Source: Panorpa germanica (lineage: Eukaryota > Arthropoda > Insecta > Mecoptera > Panorpidae). Taken from it: a DNA stretch of 64,000 bases. Each line of letters opens with the position of its first letter. The stretch's first letter is position 1. Below are positions 1-10,489 of the stretch, piece by piece. A program made the position numbers and the translations under genes. A model generated the notes under the pieces. That model was not told where the DNA came from. It did no database searches and saw only the letters and a list, made by a program, of their open reading frames with translations. The stretch spans positions 10,978,451-11,042,450 of the forward strand of contig OY783213.1 of assembly GCA_963678705.1 (NCBI GenBank), in the 5' to 3' direction.

Positions 1-181
1 AAACATTTGCTTAAATTCCACTAGTCATTATAGCAAACACAAAACCTATCTACTCCTAATACGAATCTAATTAATAAAATATGAATTATTTTTTCAATAT
101 CACATTCCTTAAATCTATGACTACAACCTATTTCCCATGACAAATCTTTCATAATAATTTTGATTACACACTATCTAATTA

Positions 182-187
182 TTTAAT
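182..187 (-). terminator. Candidate polyadenylation signal of the attacin-like gene
   Basis: ATTAAA, the commonest variant of AATAAA, lies about 80 nt past the stop codon. It is followed within about 20 nt by a TGTGT-containing stretch that could be the downstream GU-rich element. No canonical AATAAA is seen closer to the stop codon, so the assignment is plausible but unproven. Confidence 0.4.
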
Positions 188-268
188 AGTTTTTAAATGA
201 ACGACATTGAACTTGGATATAAGAGATAGGCTGTTATTATTTGTGAAGGTCAAATCTAATGACTTTAC

Positions 269-1335
269 TTAGCGGAAATTATATCTGAACGTGCCAAGAG
301 CTCCGAATTGTGGAGCCACGCGTGGACCCGGTCCTCCGAAGTGTTGGTTGTATTGTCCATTCACATCGAACGTAGCCCGTCTGTCCGGGGAACGGTATAC
401 GTTCACACCGGCCTCAGCATTAACCTAAAAATAATTAGTAAAAATTACATAAATGTTAATTAAATAATAAAATTAGAAACTTCTTTTGTTATGACACAAT
501 ATGACTAATAAATTTTTATTAAATTAATAAAGACAACTCTCAGTTTTCTACAATAGCTAGCGCACAGAAAAATTATCTGTTCCACGAAACAAGTTTGCCG
601 ATAAAAATTAATATTATCTTGTAAACATGTTGCAATGTTATATCTGTAAATTATTGTTTATACTTACTCCAGTGCCGAATCCGCGGGTATGGGCGGCATT
701 TACTGCGGCGTTAACACGATCGCTGTTGTATTTCAAGCCGCCTCCTAACGTAGTAGGCCCAGAACCGTGATGAGGAATAAGTACTTCTTTAGATACTTGT
801 CCAGTACCAGTTAGGGTATGTCCATTACCATTTAAAAGAACGCCTGATGCCCCTCCTGTTAACTATAAAGAAATAATTTGATTATTTACATGGTACCGAC
901 AACCTTCTACTACTTTGGCGGTATTTACGTTATACTGGTTAGCGGGATATATAATTCCCAAGCAATATCTTAACAATAAATTTAACAGATTAGACATATT
1001 CTTATTAGTTTTCTATTTATACAAGAAATAAAACAGTCAGTTCTTATTGATACACCTTATTTTTATGAAGAATATTTTTTTTTTACCTGCGCTCCTCCAT
1101 TTCCACCTGGTGTTACGTTTCCAAATATTTTCCCATTGTCACCGATTGGGTGACTCAATTGTCTACGCACTCTAGAATGGAGTTGTGGTTGGTCCAGTAT
1201 AAGAACATCTCGTTGCACAGGCACGAGAGCAAATTCTTGTCCTTGTTGATCTCTGACGACTTCAAACTGTAAAGTAGCCGTCGCTGCTGTCGCCGCCAAA
1301 GCGCAAAGTAGAAGTATTGAAGCAGAACGGGTCAT
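269..1335 (-). CDS. Attacin/gloverin-superfamily antimicrobial peptide precursor (3 exons)
   Basis: Exons read on the minus strand are 1335-1087, 862-668 and 424-269. The introns are 224 and 243 bp, both phase 0, with donors GTAAAA and GTAAGT and acceptors TTTATAG and TTTTTAG. The product is 199 residues and starts at AACAATG, a good insect start context. Residues 1-21 form a hydrophobic signal peptide. A propeptide follows, ending in RVRR at residues 55-58, a furin-type site. The predicted mature peptide (59-199) begins with Gln, has no Cys and is about 20% Gly. The segments GGGLKYNSDRVNAAVNAAHT and GVNVYRSPD...FDVNGQYN resemble the C-terminal G domain of attacins, and IGDNGKIFG recalls gloverin N-termini. 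Family members are secreted by fat body and haemocytes and act on the envelope of Gram-negative bacteria. The length is nearer gloverin (about 130) than classical attacin (about 190). Family membership is firm; which subfamily is uncertain. No neighbouring gene is visible. Confidence 0.85.
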
Positions 1336-1420
1336 TGTTCTTTATAGATAGATGTTGAGGAAGCTGTGTCTTCAAATGCGATGCTAGAATAACTATGCTC
1401 TTTGCTAAATTCTTTAATCC

Positions 1421-1427
1421 TTTTATA
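1421..1427 (-). promoter_or_regulatory. TATA box of the attacin-like gene
   Basis: TATAAAA on the minus strand, 86-92 nt upstream of the ATG. A start site about 30 nt downstream would fall near 1395 and give a 5' UTR of about 60 nt. Strong TATA boxes with short leaders are typical of inducible insect peptide genes. Confidence 0.7.
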
Positions 1428-1465
1428 CTCATCTTAAATCATGGATAAATATTTCTATGAGTATC

Positions 1466-1475
1466 AAAAATCCCC
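1466..1475 (-). promoter_or_regulatory. Proximal kappaB (Rel/NF-kappaB) site
   Basis: GGGGATTTTT on the minus strand matches the insect kappaB consensus GGGRNWYYYY at all ten positions. It lies about 40 bp upstream of the TATA box and 131 bp upstream of the ATG. Sites of this kind bind Relish/Dif/Dorsal-type factors and drive immune induction of antimicrobial peptide genes. Binding here is inferred from sequence only. Confidence 0.6.
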
Positions 1476-1550
1476 TTAATTTAAGTTTTAAGAAACGTAA
1501 TACTGCGAAATATACAGAAATGATTGATAGGTTGGGGCTTCACTAGGAAC

Positions 1551-1573
1551 AAGGAATCCCGGACCAGTTATCA
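1551..1573 (-). promoter_or_regulatory. Distal kappaB site with adjacent GATA motif
   Basis: GGGATTCCTT (1560 to 1551, minus strand) fits GGGRNWYYYY fully. TGATAA (1573 to 1568), a WGATAR GATA-factor site, lies 7 bp away. Close kappaB-GATA pairs are a known feature of insect immune promoters, where a GATA factor gives fat-body expression and Rel gives induction. Confidence 0.55.
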
Positions 1574-2041
1574 GTTATTAGCAAAAAAAATTGTGTAACA
1601 TATATATAATAAACATATGCTAAGATAAAAGTTTTAAAATAGACGATGTGAGATACGAGATGATTATTTAATTTGCAAAATAAATGAAAACCTTGAAATG
1701 TGTGAATAACAAGATTTATGTAAAATTAAAAGTTAAGTACAATTCCACTTCTGAGCTTGAATTACATAGACCCCCTCTTCAATAATTTGAAAGAATTTTT
1801 TAACCTAAAAATGAGTTAAAGAATGTTTGAAGTATTCATTTTGATTTATCATCCTATTTTTGAACAACTATATGAATAAAAGTTGACTTGCTTCTATATT
1901 TCTAAACTCATGACCACTTGTTTTCAGTTTTATATGAGTTACTACATCTTCGCTGGACCTTACCGGTGCTCGTTGTGAGTCTCAATCACCGGCTAGGGCA
2001 TTTACAATTTATATTTAAAGTTGAATTGTAGCAACCTATCG
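1574..2041. other. AT-rich spacer upstream of the attacin-like gene
   Basis: No open frame or repeat was recognised. It may hold further distal regulatory sites for the minus-strand gene, but none stands out beyond the two kappaB matches listed separately. Confidence 0.5.
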
Positions 2042-2049
2042 CATACGAG

Positions 2050-2409
2050 CAGAGGTAGCCTTAGGGGGTGGCAAGCAGGACAACCGTCCGGACCCTCGCT
2101 CTTGTAGGGGCCTCGCATTCTCGCGCAACAACCCAAGTAGAAAAATTCATTATAATATATATATGTATATAATATCACGCCTCGTTTTTTAGAAATCCAA
2201 CTAGAATCACTGCTAATAAGGCATTCATGTACTTTAGTTTATCATCATTAATATTTGTCGTCTTTGTGCTTGTTAACTTTTATAACACTTCCAATATAAA
2301 ATTTTATTTCTCGTCAATTATCATCAAAAATACTTACTTACAATTTACATTAATTATACAAAGAACAAGTGCCTCGCAAATATCATCGCTACGGCTAAGG
2401 CCGCCCCTG
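2050..2409. mobile_element. Non-autonomous hAT element (MITE), 360 bp
   Basis: The left end begins cagaggtagccttaggg. The right end, read inward on the other strand, begins caggggcggccttagcc. These form imperfect terminal inverted repeats of about 17 bp with the CAG..G start common in hAT elements. Both sides are flanked by the identical octamer catacgag (2042-2049 and 2410-2417), the 8-bp target duplication diagnostic of hAT transposition. The GC-rich left terminus contrasts with the AT-rich interior. No transposase frame is present, so it would have needed a helper. Confidence 0.85.
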
Positions 2410-2445
2410 CATACGAGTTTATGTTTACATAATCCTAAATTTATT

Positions 2446-2555
2446 AGGCCGTGTTGTAGTATACATGCATGTGGTCTCGATAGTTAATAAGCAAACATTG
2501 TAAGAGGTCGTCGGTGATAGGACTCAGCATCGTAAATAGAACGTCGTCCTATTCA
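2446..2555 (+). repeat. 3' part of a SINE copy, diverged
   Basis: It aligns with the body and tail of the full SINE at 2671-2941, including gtcggtgataggactcagca, but lacks the tRNA-like head. It starts just past the right end of the hAT MITE. Confidence 0.65.
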
Positions 2556-2670
2556 CTTACAATCTTTTTCATATTTCTTTAACCATATCATTTAAAACTA
2601 CTTTAAGTGTTCTCCAACTTCTATTCAAATATTTTTCTGTTCAAATAAATAGTTTTAGTAATATATATAT

Positions 2671-2941
2671 GACGACACAGTGGGCGAGAGCATTGATGCT
2701 TGACGCCGACTGCTGTGTCTTCGGGTTCGATCCCCGGACCAGATATATATTTTCTGGGTTTGGTTATTATGAACTTATATTGATTATGGTCATACATAAT
2801 CGTATAGTTATTAGGCAGTGGTGTAGCCCACATATATGAGGCCACGACACCATAAATACTGCCAACATTGAAGGAGGTCGTCGGTGATAGGACTCAGCAT
2901 CGGAAATAGGCCGACGTTAAATAAAAAAAAAAAAAAAAAAA
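2671..2941 (+). mobile_element. Complete tRNA-derived SINE, 271 bp, with A-tail
   Basis: The head contains an A-box-like stretch (cagtgggcgagagc) and a canonical B box (gggttcgatcc), the internal RNA polymerase III promoter of tRNA genes. A unique body, a conserved 3' segment (gtcggtgataggactcagca) and a run of about 20 A residues follow. The sequence agtaatatatat flanks it on both sides (2657-2668, running on to 2670, and 2942-2953), a target-site duplication made by LINE-driven target-primed insertion. The intact duplication and tail suggest a fairly recent copy. The short frames that cross it are not genes. Confidence 0.85.
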
Positions 2942-3173
2942 AGTAATATATATAGTAAGTATTATATGCGTACAGTTCGGACCTGTTGACACTCACCATT
3001 ACAGTGCTCTAATCTCAGTCGACAGTTTATAGCTACACGTTTCACATTTTCAAATTATTAATAGAAGAAGGACTGTGGATAGGGCCCATATTATTAACGT
3101 TTAGCCCCTGTAATACAGTTTCAAAGAAATACATATTCAATTTCATATTAAAAATCATTTATTTATAAAAATT

Positions 3174-3228
3174 GTAATAGGTTGTCGGTGATAGGACTCA
3201 GCATCGGAAATAGGACGACGTTTAATAA
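3174..3228 (+). repeat. SINE 3' tail fragment
   Basis: Only the last 50 bp or so of the SINE family are present. They are nearly identical to the tail of the 2671-2941 copy over gtcggtgataggactcagca and the following cggaaatagg. This is the third copy within 800 bp. Confidence 0.65.
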
Positions 3229-4704
3229 ATTAAATTTAAAACAGAATTTAACTAATTATGCTTAACAGTTCATCTAATTTTTCCTTTGGCATAATTAGAA
3301 CGGATATGTTTTTGGATTTGTTTATATTTTAATTTAAAATTGTTGTATGCATGTAGACTATTAGATGTTACAATGAAACTTTGTATGAATTTTATTGTGA
3401 TAATAATAATTTACAGTAATGCACTTTAAACGAAAAAACCAGTTCATTTCATCCCGTATGAATATCCCGACTGCACTCTAAAACAGGATGATACGGTACT
3501 TTAATTTTGACCAATAGTTTGTCTGTTTTAACATCAAAAACTCTCGTGTTACCAACCAAATAAAAAGTATCCCACCCCACCTCATCCTAGTACATAATGT
3601 AGAAAACATAGCGTTGGCAACAATTCAACCACTTAAATTTACGTACCCAACATTGGCTAATAAATGGGTCCAACTTGGATTCCAGAGTATGTTAAAAAAG
3701 AATTAGTGACTTCCAAACATAGGACATTGTACTTTATCGTTGTTTAAGAGAGTTGCAGCTTGGGAAATGTTCTGAAACTAACGACTAAGTAAACAAATAT
3801 GTTGTGTGAAAATATGGTTGACAGGGATGATTTAAAGACAGAGGAAATGCAAGAATTGCACGAGTATTTCGTTCAGAGTAGGTACTAGTACATTGGGATT
3901 TACATTGAGAATTTATGCTAAAAGAAGATATAGTCTTAATATTCATGTGTTTTACATGTCAAAAGGTATGGACAAGTAAATATATGAGGATGCTCCTATT
4001 TCTCCTTGTTAAGATGGTCAAAAAATTGTAAAAAAAAATATCTAATCGTATATATCGTCTTCTTCTTTTAGTATCTGCCTTCATTAGGTTAGCTTCCTTA
4101 TAAACAATTTGGTTCCGAAGCGTATAAAATTCGAATACGAACTTTTAGAACTCGACCTAGTACTTATGGACAACAAATAGAAAAGAGTATCCGTTTCGAA
4201 GGCATTTTGGATCAATAACGAAGAAGCAAAAATGCATTATCTCTCCCCATAAACTTAAGCTTTAAAATACGAAATTTCTTTTCCAGAACGTACCCAAATA
4301 TATATTCTACCTGTGTCTTAGAACGTACTTCAAAAAATCTTACTCAAATTGTAATCAGGATATTCGACATTACTACAAAACGAAAAAATGTTTCTAGGGT
4401 TATCTTCAATTTGACATAACCTACAAAAAGAAAGAAGGAACCCCTGTGTTAAAAGTTATTTCCTACAACGGATGGCATCTTCAAATTAATAGCCTGCTAA
4501 ACATAATGCAAATGTATCTACAGTTATCTCTCTTTAATCCGGAATTCTACGGTTCACCGTATTCTGTAATATTTTGTTAGAAAAGGCATGCCAGTCGTGG
4601 AATACATTTATTTCATCTCCAGGATTGGAACCCGCATCCAAGCATAGTCGTGTTTCAGAGCTTACAAGTGAATTGAAATCAACAAAAGTGCGATATTTAC
4701 TGAA
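3229..4704. other. Intergenic, nothing recognised
   Basis: No frame longer than about 60 codons, no repeat shared with the rest of the window and no tandem array was seen in these 1.5 kb. The frame at 4534-4731 runs into the left end of the next transposon and has no recognisable similarity. Confidence 0.5.
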
Positions 4705-4707
4705 TAA

Positions 4708-5509
4708 AGGCCTTATTCTGTAACTTTTCAAAAAATCGACCTTATTTTTTCAGCGGTGGAAATATTTAATTTTTTCATCGATAGAATAAGGTCGCTGTAT
4801 TTAAAATATCTAAAGTGGTATTCTGTATGCAAAATTTTCCACCGCCCTTATAATGTACAGCGGTGAAAGAGTATAAACTGATATTGATGATATTTGACCA
4901 ATCACGACAAAGTACTAAATAGAAAAAATATAAAATATTTTAAATGACAGTTGTTTATATAATTCCTACATGTCAAAATCTATTAAAAAAGGTCAATATG
5001 GCATCTACGAAAAGGAAAACGTTAAAATCAGTGGGGAAATAATTATTATAAATAGAATTTCAAATGGCCATGCACAATTTATGTAAAAAAAGCATTCACC
5101 TGAAGCAATAATTGACAAACAACATAACCTCACTTTCTGATATATATACATATGTATACATATTATTATATCTATGGATAGATTGTAATATTCTGGGATG
5201 TCAATAAAAAAATAAAAAATATATGTATACATATTAATACTAACTTATTTTCTATTTTTTCGTAGAATCCTCCAACTACAGCAAATTATTGTTCAAATTG
5301 TTTGACAGATCTCATAAATACAGCGATTAAAAATTTTAAAATCACCGCTGAAGGCAACCTTATAATTTGGTCGATTTTTTTCCAGCGACAAAAATAAAAT
5401 CGATGGAAATTTCTTACAGAATACCAAATAAAAAATCATCGCTTTTGTGACGATATTTTACAGCGATGAAATTTTTTCACCGGTGGAAATACTTTACAGA
5501 ATAAGGCCC
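4708..5509. mobile_element. PIF/Harbinger-type non-autonomous element, 802 bp
   Basis: The left end aggccttattctgtaa and the right end (complement gggccttattctgtaa) form matching termini, and similarity extends inward through 'cggtggaaat'-like motifs. The trinucleotide TAA stands immediately outside both ends (4705-4707, 5510-5512), which fits the 3-bp TWA target of PIF/Harbinger elements. A 14-codon frame at 4998 (MASTKRKTLKSVGK, then stop) may be the stump of a lost gene. No nuclease or Myb-like frame remains. Class assignment rests on the duplication size and terminus style. Confidence 0.7.
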
Positions 5510-5512
5510 TAA

Positions 5513-6545
5513 GTATTCAAAACTTCAATTAAATTTTGTTTTTATTTGAACCTTGATTGACTAGAATGACGAATTGCTTTATCAGATATTTACATCATCT
5601 GCACATTTTCAGAATGTGCGTAAACATATATCGTTTGCAATTTTATCTAAAGTGGTTTATCTTTGGTATATTTGTCAAAACTATATTGCCGTTTGCAAAG
5701 GCTTCTATTTCACTTAATATAATTCTCTTTTATTATTCTAACATATACACAAAAGTATAGTCATATTATATAATATAGTAATCTATAAGTAAGGTCTTTT
5801 ATCATTTTTAAAATCTTCAAAAATGGCTGATTTTGTCTAAAAATCCCAGATGTAAATTATTGTTTTTTATAAACACAATTTAATTCAAAAATACTTTATC
5901 ATGTCAGACGATCTAGTTTATATGGATAAACTACCTAAGAAAGGAAACTGTTCATCCAAAATGTATAAAGGTGACCTTAGAAAGGTCAGACATAGGTCAG
6001 TAAGGTTTTACGTACATTAATAAATTACATAGACCGTTGTACATGGACCTGACTTGTTGGGGTTTGGGAAAACCAAAAACTAACGCAATATGTTAATTAA
6101 ATTAAGGATCCGATTTCTTAATATTGTTGGCATGGTTTGGTGAACCTGCTTGGAAGGTGGGATCCATGGTGTTGCGGTACAGTGGGGTATGCGAGGGGGG
6201 CGGGGTATCAAACGCTTCTCTAAAATATGGACAGTGTTATGGAACAAGTAATTAATTCAATAGTGAAGTTAATTACTGACCAAGTTATAGTTTATTAAGC
6301 AACATATTCATCTTAAATTTAATTAGTGCTCTTTAATGAATAAAGCATCAAAGTAACCAGCTTAATTACTGTTAAATTGACGTTACGAAAGTTTTCTTTA
6401 TTCCATTAGAGTTCAGTTAATTAATTATCTACAAAAACAAATTTTGGATACAACTTATGCGCTAAAATATTATTAAAATGAAGATGCTAAAGAAAGTTAC
6501 GTGTGTTTAAGGTTTATCTAACATAACAAAAGTTACTTGTTACGT
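5513..6545. other. Intergenic, nothing recognised
   Basis: One short GC-richer patch (about 6110-6215, with a G-run near 6196) interrupts AT-rich DNA. The 67-codon frame at 5557 is low-complexity hydrophobic sequence with no family resemblance. Confidence 0.45.
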
Positions 6546-6549
6546 AACC

Positions 6550-6716
6550 CAGTAAACATTTTGGAGTTCCTTTGATATCATATTGAAGATTCGTATGATT
6601 GTTTTGTAATGAAAGAGTTCAGTTTCAAATGAAGATAAAGCTGATACGAACTATAATTAAAGTGCAATAGTAATAGAAACGTCACAAAACAGGACTCTTC
6701 ACCAAATTGTTCACTA
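6550..6716 (+). mobile_element. MITE family C, internally deleted copy
   Basis: It starts cagtaaacattttggagt and ends tgttcacta, a degraded form of the family terminus tgtttactg. It matches the two longer copies at 16078 and 50571 but lacks about 75 bp of the centre. Confidence 0.6.
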
Positions 6717-6854
6717 TGAAACAACGTTACCTAATATAAAACGTCTTGTGAGCTACTTTACCAATTTTTGAAAAGCAAATATGCCCTTTTTAAGGTTTGT
6801 TTTCAAGAAAACTTTTATACAGATTATACAATCGTAAGAAGTTCTTTTAAAGCT

Positions 6855-7300
6855 TTAGAATAGCTATAAAATAATATGGCCCCAAGGTCCAAGAAAAGTG
6901 TTAACACTTATCTCGAGACTGAAGGTAGACCTTACAGGGGCATTTACACATCTTAAAAGAAATCACTTGGTGCAAGAAGATATGTGCAATTGTGAAGAAC
7001 GGGTAGCAGATCCAGAACATTTGATCTTACAATGTATAGAAATGGAGGCTTGCAGAAATAATTTGTACAGAGTTTTGGTAAAAAATGGAGTGGAGTTGCC
7101 AACGAGTATGCCGGAATTACTAAGATAGCCGAGGTGGCCAGAGTGCTTAGTGATAGGCAGGATATGGTATATAGCGAGTTTAAAAGTTTAGGTGTAATAA
7201 TAAATGAAATGTAAATATGTAAAATGTTAATAAACTGAATTAAGAAGGGCGAAAGAAGGACCGTGGTTCTAAGAAGCCCATGAATTATTATTAAAAAAAA
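6855..7300 (+). pseudogene. LINE remnant: C-terminal end of a reverse transcriptase ORF
   Basis: The frame 6898-7128 reads ...LISRLKVDLTGAFTHLKRN... followed by CNCEERVADPEHLILQC. That is the Cys-x-Cys...His...Cys knuckle found at the C-terminus of many insect non-LTR retrotransposon polymerases (typical form C-x-C-GE...EHIL..C). After the stop, a second frame carries a continuation (EVARVLSDRQD). The unit ends near 7300 in an A/T-rich tail typical of LINE 3' ends. Everything upstream, including the polymerase core and endonuclease, is missing, so this is a 5'-truncated dead copy. Confidence 0.6.
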
Positions 7301-7392
7301 ATAATATTGCTTTTAAATTTTGTTCAAGTAAATATTATATCCATGTACGGTAATATCTAAAAATTGTTTAGTATTAGGGATCATGGTTGATT

Positions 7393-7655
7393 TTCCTCTA
7401 CTCCTAGAAGTGTGCGATGCCAGTCGTTATAGACCTTAAACTCGCAGAGTTTGCACAGAAATTGCACACATCTGCATGTGTACGAGAAAAATGGAGCTTA
7501 AGGTATATACCTGGGTAGAAATATCCCAATCAAATATGGATCACTGAAGTGTGTTCGTCCCGAAGTGAAATATAGTATGTGGTGAATTAAACACTGCTCA
7601 CCTATGGCACGAAGGGTGCAATGTCATCAGAAATACCCTCATTTGCATACCACCA
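7393..7655 (+). repeat. Repeat family F, copy 1
   Basis: About 260 bp matching 43794-44035, including gtgtgcgatgccagtcgtta and tatggatcactgaagtgtgt. No terminal repeats or poly-A tail were found and the class is unknown. The 98-codon frame at 7621 starts inside it and runs into unrelated DNA, so it is not a gene. Confidence 0.65.
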
Positions 7656-7659
7656 TGAT

Positions 7660-8860
7660 CACAATCTAAACGGGTGCCGCAACACACGAATCTCCAGCTC
7701 CGAATTTCCTGCGTGCAGTAACAAGCCTGGCAAGTTTCACGTTATCAACCAGATGTGCAGAATTCTAATGCAATATCATCTTGTCCTCATTTTACTTAGA
7801 AGGATCCTTAGGATATCAGTTTCCAATAATTACTCTTCGCTAATTTTATTACACAATACATTTAAACTTCCAATATCTATAGTATTGATGTCTACAACTG
7901 GTTTTAATCAAGCATAGATACCACCTAGTTTCTACTTCCTAGTTCTAACTATTACAATCAGTGCGATACGATACGAAGTGGTCCAATATCTTCGTGTACC
8001 CATGTGCGAAATACAGATAATGTTTACGACAATGGAAATGGTTTGACTTGTATTGACAAACACGTTGTTACCATACATGCTAGTGATAGTATCTTACAAG
8101 CGTTTGTTACAAATTCTGTATAGAGGTTGCAATTTATGTCTCCATAAAACTCAGTATAATAGCACGCTGCATACTATAGCAGGTAGGAGTACACGAGCAC
8201 ACGAGTACAAGGAGCGCGGCGCACTTAGTTACGAAAGAGAAAAATGACAAACGTGATGGAAATGTTAATGTCGTCGCTATGAAATAAAATGCATAGATGT
8301 TTGTATACTACAAGTACTTCTACAGAGTAGAAGAGTAGTCTCTTTATAGACGGAGAGCTTGTTACAGTATTATTCTTGTGACAGAAATATTAGATATATT
8401 TTTTAAATATGTTATGACAAATTTTCAAATTGACTTTGCACTGCAAGTTAATTTCTATATGAAAAGTAGAAGAAGAAGCTTGGAATTAGTTTGTGGCCAA
8501 CTAACAAGTGTGCTACATCATTATTTTCTTGTTCCCATCCTTCCCTGTTCTTGTTCTTGTCATCCCTTTATACGTGGTCTCACTCTATATATATTTGCTA
8601 TAATTATAGAAATAAACAGTACCGCATCTACGATTTTTTCGAACCGAGGCAAGTGCCCATCTTCCTCCTACATACAGTGAATTTTTAGAATGTTTTATTT
8701 GTGAAAATAAGAAGTAACTGGATTGGTTACTTGTTCCTAACATACTCCTTGAGAACTAATAAAAATGAAGAGAATTTTCCTTAAAAAGAAACTAAAAATA
8801 ATGCTTTGTTTTTCAAATATAAAAACTTTGTGCCCCATAAGAGATGATTGTGTGGACGGG
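7660..8860. other. Intergenic, nothing recognised
   Basis: Two overlapping frames at 8378 and 8491 (100 and 65 codons) read the same DNA in different phases and neither resembles a known protein. No repeat shared within the window was found. Confidence 0.45.
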
Positions 8861-8864
8861 GTGT

Positions 8865-9180
8865 GCAGCAGTAAGAAGGTCAAAGAACAAATGGATGGCA
8901 GAAGTAATTAGAAGAAGCAAGTGAAAAACCAGAGGGTTTATGCCTGAACAGAGTGATAGAGGTAAAATGCAGAAAAGGGAAAATGAAGTCTGAAAGGAAG
9001 AAAAAATAGTGCAAAGATAATAGAGGTTTTGTCGAGAGGGGTCAAGAAAGGCAAAAGGTGAGAGATAGAGGTACAGGCAAAAAGGAAATAGAAGCAGGAA
9101 ACGGTGAGAAGGAAGGAGGTGTAAGGAACATGAGGAGAATAAGAAGCAGAAAATACTGTTGGAATGAGAAAGGTCTAGAA
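8865..9180 (+). repeat. Purine-rich tract, possibly decayed LINE coding sequence
   Basis: The plus strand is strongly A/G-biased. A short stretch around 8888 (atggatggcagaagtaatta) is similar in position and wording to the WMAEI coding stretch of the LINE remnant at 43170, and the block is Lys/Glu/Arg-rich in translation with stops. A LINE origin is only a suggestion. Confidence 0.3.
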
Positions 9181-9184
9181 TAGT

Positions 9185-10485
9185 TCGGATTAATTTTACA
9201 TTGAAATTATATGAAATATTATAAGAAATAACTCCACCAAATGAACGTTAAATATACGCCAGAGCACAAAAGCACCATATAGTAATCATATATTGTTGCA
9301 GAAACTACCGTTTAAAAAATACTTTATATGCTTTTCTGATCAAATTAATAAACCGAGAATTTAAAAAAGCAATGTATTAAAAAACATTAATTTTATCAAT
9401 TTTGCATTGTATTCTGAGCGTTTCATATACGAATATTATTGTAGTTATGATTTGACGTTGAGACATATGTTGCAAGCTCCTGACCTATTATCAGTCCACC
9501 TTTTGCCACCCGCACCACCTTTAGTGGCGTTGTTTGGGGGCACCCGTGTTCGGCATTGGCTCTTGTTTGTGGTAAATAAAAGCGTTCTTGTTTGAAGAAG
9601 AAAATAGCTTACAGTGTACATTGCAAGTTACGAGTATACTACTACTCATACTACTCAAGCCAATCACATTGTTCTTTTTTGTTCCTTGGTAAACATACTT
9701 CATAAAGCATAAATAAAAGTGAATAAAAATATATATTATTCGCTATTTTTGTTAGTGAGAGTTTATATCAGTGGTTCTAAAGCGTTGTTTTGAGAACTTC
9801 TTGGAAGTACATGTAAAGAAATTAAATTTCTCTAGTTGGTAACACTGACCAGAGATATTACAACTGCATTCTGGTCAGGTGAGCTAACGATATATATATT
9901 AGTTATAGATACTTTCAGTGTAGTGTGTGTCAACGGCCGGCTATATGGTTATTATTTGGAGTCGAGAGAACTCACTGTGCATAATGTTAAGTTATTATAA
10001 ATTTAGATAAAAAGGAATTGATAATTTAAATAATAAACTTTAATTCTCCAGGAGAGCTCTTACATACTCAGAATATAAGTAACTTTATTCCTCGTTCATT
10101 TGGTGGAGTGTTTTACAAGTTAGAACAGGTTCAGAAGCATTGGTTGTTACTACATATACTGATACTGAACGTAAGTGAATTCTTGCCACGTACGAGTAAG
10201 TGATTTATGAACAACTTTTAGTTGTACTTGTGCCTGGAACAAATGGTAGAAGAATGAAATGTGTTTTCTTTCTTATTATAAAATTAGCTTCATGGAATCT
10301 ATGAGCACTCGTATATCTAAGAAAACAATATGATCAACTGCTATCTGCAGACAATTGTACAGAACTTCTTTAATGATTTTCATTTTGAAAGAACAATTAA
10401 TCAAAAGAAAATCACTGTAGTTCGTTTGAAACTAAACATAAGATTATTTTTAATTTAATTTGTTCTGATTTTAATTTTTTGGATA
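9185..10485. other. Intergenic, nothing recognised
   Basis: A possible degenerate hAT-like terminus (cagtggttct at about 9772) was considered but has no matching partner. No gene-like frame is present. Confidence 0.4.
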
Positions 10486-10489
10486 TTCT

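Noticed and set aside
2671..2745. Possible tRNA gene (B box gggttcgatcc)
   Set aside because: The stems do not form a full cloverleaf and the segment is the head of a SINE with tail and target duplication.
2621..2999. Two minus-strand frames of 74 and 62 codons
   Set aside because: Both lie across the SINE and its A-tail (poly-Phe run) and are not genes.
9772..9975. Possible hAT element starting cagtggttct
   Set aside because: The only candidate partner (gaactcactg near 9968) matches poorly and no 8-bp duplication flanks the pair.
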